A stretch of 64,000 bases of DNA, from assembly GCF_900187445.1 (NCBI RefSeq), contig NZ_FYEB01000009.1, positions 1 through 64,000 on the forward strand, written 5' to 3'. Shown piece after piece: positions 61,608 to 64,000 of the stretch (positions are counted from its first letter, which is position 1; the number at the start of each line of letters is the position of its first letter). Source of the stretch: Pseudomonas sp. Irchel s3b2. Lineage in GTDB: Bacteria > Pseudomonadota > Gammaproteobacteria > Pseudomonadales > Pseudomonadaceae. The notes beneath the pieces are model-generated. The model saw nothing but the letters and a program-made list of their open reading frames with translations, had not been told where the DNA came from and searched no databases. Both the position numbers and the translations under genes were made by a program.

Positions 61608-63119
61608 ATGAATAACAACAACAAAGAAAAAAGCCTTAGCAGCATCGAAACGAACGGGGTCGAACAGATCCCGGACAATGAACGCGACGCCCGGCCCAGC
61701 GACCTGTTTCGCCTGATCTTCGGCGGTGCCAATACTTTTGCCACCGCCGTGCTTGGCAGCTTCCCGGTACTGTTCGGCCTGTCCTTTCAGGCAGGCGTCT
61801 GGGCAATTGTGCTGGGCGTTGTACTCGGTGCGCTGATCCTGGCACCGATGGGCCTGTTCGGGCCGATCAACGGCACCAACAATGCCGTGTCATCCGGTGC
61901 GCACTTCGGCGTGCATGGACGAATCGTCGGCTCATTCCTGTCACTGTTGACCGCTATCGCATTCTTCTCGCTCTCCGTCTGGAGTTCGGGCGATGCGCTG
62001 GTGGGTGGCGCCAAACGCCTGATCAATCTACCGGAAACCGATCTCACCCTGGGCCTGGCCTACGGTCTGTTCGCGCTGCTGGTATTGACGGTGTGCATCT
62101 ACGGCTTCCGCTTCATGCTGTGGGTCAACCGCATTGCGGTGTGGGCCGCCAGCCTGTTGTTTCTGCTCGGTATCTTCGCCTTCGCCCCGGCATTCGACAG
62201 TCAATACGCCGGCAGCGTGGCCCTGGGTCAGGCGGGGTTCTGGGCGGCGTTCATCGGCGCCGCGCTGGTGGCCATGAGCAACCCGATTTCCTTCGGCGCG
62301 TTCCTCGGCGACTGGTCGCGCTACATCCCGCGTGATACGCCCAAAGGCCGGATCATGCTGTCGGTGATCGCCGCACAACTGGCCACGCTGATTCCGTTCC
62401 TGTTCGGCCTCGCCACCGCCACCATCGTGGCGATCAAGGCACCCGATTACATCGCGGCGAACAACTACGTCGGCGGTCTGTTGGCGGTGTCGCCGAGCTG
62501 GTTCTTCCTGCCGGTGTGCCTGATTGCGGTGATCGGCGGCATGTCCACCGGCACCACCTCGCTGTATGGCACCGGGCTGGACATGTCCAGCGTGTTCCCA
62601 CGGGTGCTGTCGCGGGTCAAGGCAACATTGCTGATCGGCGTGATGTCGATTGCCTTCATCTTCATCGGGCGCTTTGCGGCGAATCTGGTGCAGAGCGTGT
62701 CGACCTTCGCCGTGCTGATCATCACCTGCACCACCCCTTGGATGGTGATCATGATCATCGGCCTGCTGGTGCGTCGTGGCTTCTACTGCCCGGATGACCT
62801 GCAAGTGTTCACCCGTGGCGAGACAGGTGGCCGCTACTGGTTCACCCACGGCTGGAACTGGCGTGGCCTGGGTGCCTGGATCCCAAGCGCGCTGGTGGGT
62901 TTGTGCTTCGTGAACCTGCCGGGGCAGTTTGTCGGGCCACTCGGGGATCTGGCGGGAGGGATCGACATCAGCCTGCCGGTGACCCTCGGCCTGGCCTCGC
63001 TGGTGTACCTGACGCTGCTGAGCCTGTTCCCGGAACCGGCTACGGTGTTCGGCCCCAGTGATCCACGCAGCAAGGGCACGGATTCGCTCGGTAAACCGGC
63101 GATGCGACAAACGGCCTGA
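61608..63119 (+). CDS. NCS1-family transporter of the gbu locus
   Basis: 503 residues with about 12 membrane helices of the purine-cytosine/allantoin permease (NCS1) family: LIFGGANTFATAVLGSFPVLFGLSF in helix 1-2, PINGTNNAVSSGAHFGVHGR in a loop, SNPISFGAFLGDWSRYIP in the helix 6-7 region. It lies at the PA1419 position after gbuA, so it probably imports 4-guanidinobutyrate or a related guanidino compound; not shown by sequence. Confidence 0.9.
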   Translation: MNNNNKEKSLSSIETNGVEQIPDNERDARPSDLFRLIFGGANTFATAVLGSFPVLFGLSFQAGVWAIVLGVVLGALILAPMGLFGPINGTNNAVSSGAHFGVHGRIVGSFLSLLTAIAFFSLSVWSSGDALVGGAKRLINLPETDLTLGLAYGLFALLVLTVCIYGFRFMLWVNRIAVWAASLLFLLGIFAFAPAFDSQYAGSVALGQAGFWAAFIGAALVAMSNPISFGAFLGDWSRYIPRDTPKGRIMLSVIAAQLATLIPFLFGLATATIVAIKAPDYIAANNYVGGLLAVSPSWFFLPVCLIAVIGGMSTGTTSLYGTGLDMSSVFPRVLSRVKATLLIGVMSIAFIFIGRFAANLVQSVSTFAVLIITCTTPWMVIMIIGLLVRRGFYCPDDLQVFTRGETGGRYWFTHGWNWRGLGAWIPSALVGLCFVNLPGQFVGPLGDLAGGIDISLPVTLGLASLVYLTLLSLFPEPATVFGPSDPRSKGTDSLGKPAMRQTA

Positions 63120-63149
63120 TTCAACGCATTACCTGTGGTCAACGCATTA

Positions 63150-63243
63150 CCCGTAGGAGCGAGGCTTGCCCGCGAAGAACGATGACGCGGTCTGCCTGCG
63201 GACCGCGGTGCTCCCTTCGCGGGCAAGCCTCGCTCCTACGGGG
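63150..63243. repeat. REPIN (inverted pair of REP elements)
   Basis: CCGTAGGAGCGAGGCTTGCC and its inverse GGCAAGCCTCGCTCCTACGG flank a spacer that contains the small hairpin CGGTCTGCCTGCGGACCG. It lies between the two transporter genes. Confidence 0.85.
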
Positions 63244-63307
63244 GTCGATTTTCCACAAAGATTGATTTTCGCCTCACCATAAAAAAGACAATCGGAGACA
63301 CGCCATC

Positions 63308-64000
63308 ATGGCTTTGGATTTATTCGTCGTTCTCATTTACGCCGCCGCGATGCTGGTGCTCGGCTACTACGGCATGCGCAAGGCCAAGACCCACGAAGAC
63401 TATTTGGTCGCCGGTCGCAACCTCGGTCCGGGTCTCTACATGGGCACCATGGCCGCTACCGTTCTGGGTGGCGCGTCCACCGTTGGCACCGTGCGCCTGG
63501 GCTATGTTCATGGCATTTCCGGCTTCTGGCTATGTGCCGCACTGGGCTGCGGGATCGTGGCGCTGAACCTGTTCCTCGCCAAGCCGCTGCTGAAGCTGAA
63601 GGTATTCACCGTTACCCAAGTGCTGGAAAAGCGCTATAACCCAATGGCTCGTACGGCGAGCGCGACCATCATGCTCGCCTATGCACTGATGATCGGCGTG
63701 ACCTCGATCCTGGCGATCGGCACCGTGCTGCAAGTGCTGTTCGGCCTGCCGTTCTGGCTCTCGGTGCTGCTTGGTGGCGGTATAGTGGTGATTTACTCGA
63801 CCATCGGTGGCATGTGGTCCCTGACCCTGACCGACATCGTCCAGTTCGGTATCCAGACCGTCGGCCTGATGTTCCTGTTGCTGCCGATCTGCCTGTACCG
63901 GGTCGGTGGCTGGGATCAACTGGTTGCCCAATTGCCGGCCGCCAGCTTCAACTTCACCAGCATCGGCTGGGACACGATCATCACCTACTTCCTGATCTAC
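63308..64000 (+). CDS. Sodium:solute symporter (SSS family), 5' part, cut by the window edge
   Basis: 231 residues visible before the right edge. It starts MALDLFVVLIYAAAMLVLGYYGMRKAKTHEDYLVAGRNLGPG, the usual SSS N-terminus, and contains GGASTVGTVRLGYVHGISGFW and GGMWSLTLTDIVQFGIQ, the conserved sodium-binding core. It sits at the PA1418 position. The rest (about 200-250 residues expected) is outside the window. Confidence 0.9.
   Translation, partial: MALDLFVVLIYAAAMLVLGYYGMRKAKTHEDYLVAGRNLGPGLYMGTMAATVLGGASTVGTVRLGYVHGISGFWLCAALGCGIVALNLFLAKPLLKLKVFTVTQVLEKRYNPMARTASATIMLAYALMIGVTSILAIGTVLQVLFGLPFWLSVLLGGGIVVIYSTIGGMWSLTLTDIVQFGIQTVGLMFLLLPICLYRVGGWDQLVAQLPAASFNFTSIGWDTIITYFLIY

Overview
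This window is a piece of a Pseudomonas chromosome, most likely from the P. fluorescens complex. The evidence is high-GC coding sequence throughout, many short dispersed palindromes of the Pseudomonas REP type (the TAGGAGCG...GGGCAAGC family and an ATCGTTCCCACGC family), and two blocks whose gene order I recognise from P. aeruginosa PAO1: 254-6641 matches PA2811-PA2817, and 58967-64000 matches gbuR-gbuA-PA1420-PA1419-PA1418. These gene-order comparisons come from memory, not from a search.

Layout. 1-63 is the start of an IS4-type transposase running off the left edge. 254-8893 is core genome: an ABC-2 exporter, a glutathione S-transferase, a transglutaminase-like protein, the FadE acyl-CoA dehydrogenase, a PA2817-family protein, a LysR regulator, an AlaX-type tRNA-editing protein and a small hypothetical protein. 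8894-29695 is an accessory region holding a Tad/Flp pilus locus split into two converging arms. The plus-strand arm is rcpA-tadD-DUF3613 (9466-11807). The minus-strand arm runs flp-flp-tadV-AAA ATPase-rcpC-tadG-tadF-tadE-tadZ-tadA-tadB-tadC (28428 down to 18132). Between the arms sits an orphan type VI secretion module: a VgrG spike fused to a DUF2235 (Tle1-like) lipase, followed by three tandem DUF2931-type lipoprotein genes and a truncated fourth copy. An AraC-type regulator lies divergent from flp.

29788-33892 is an iron-uptake module (FecI-type sigma factor, FecR-type regulator, TonB-dependent receptor) behind a Fur-box-like site. 34120-34623 is a duplicated tRNA-Gly/tRNA-Glu operon with a clear promoter and terminator. 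34915-44313 holds a conserved hypothetical protein, an HBM-type chemoreceptor, a MocR-type regulator, a short-chain dehydrogenase divergent from an NADP-dependent oxidoreductase, pyrF, and an OmpR/EnvZ-type two-component pair. 44463-58242 is a surface-adhesion block: an EF-hand protein, a 2372-residue LapA/MapA-type RTX adhesin with a retention module and candidate LapG cleavage site, and its type I secretion system (TolC-like protein, ABC transporter, HlyD-like adaptor). 58369-64000 holds a DTW-domain tRNA-modifying enzyme and the guanidinobutyrase locus with two transporter genes; the last one runs off the right edge.

Themes. Surface attachment appears twice (Tad pilus and RTX adhesin), each with its own export machinery. 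The least ordinary part is 8894-28840. It contains the split Tad locus, the T6SS effector with serially duplicated putative immunity genes that overlap each other by exactly 14 bp at every junction, a relic of tadV between two flp genes, and a candidate operator of two direct repeats between flp and the AraC-type gene. Minus-strand start codons were adjusted from the longest open frame where a signal peptide, ribosome binding site or stop/start overlap supported it.
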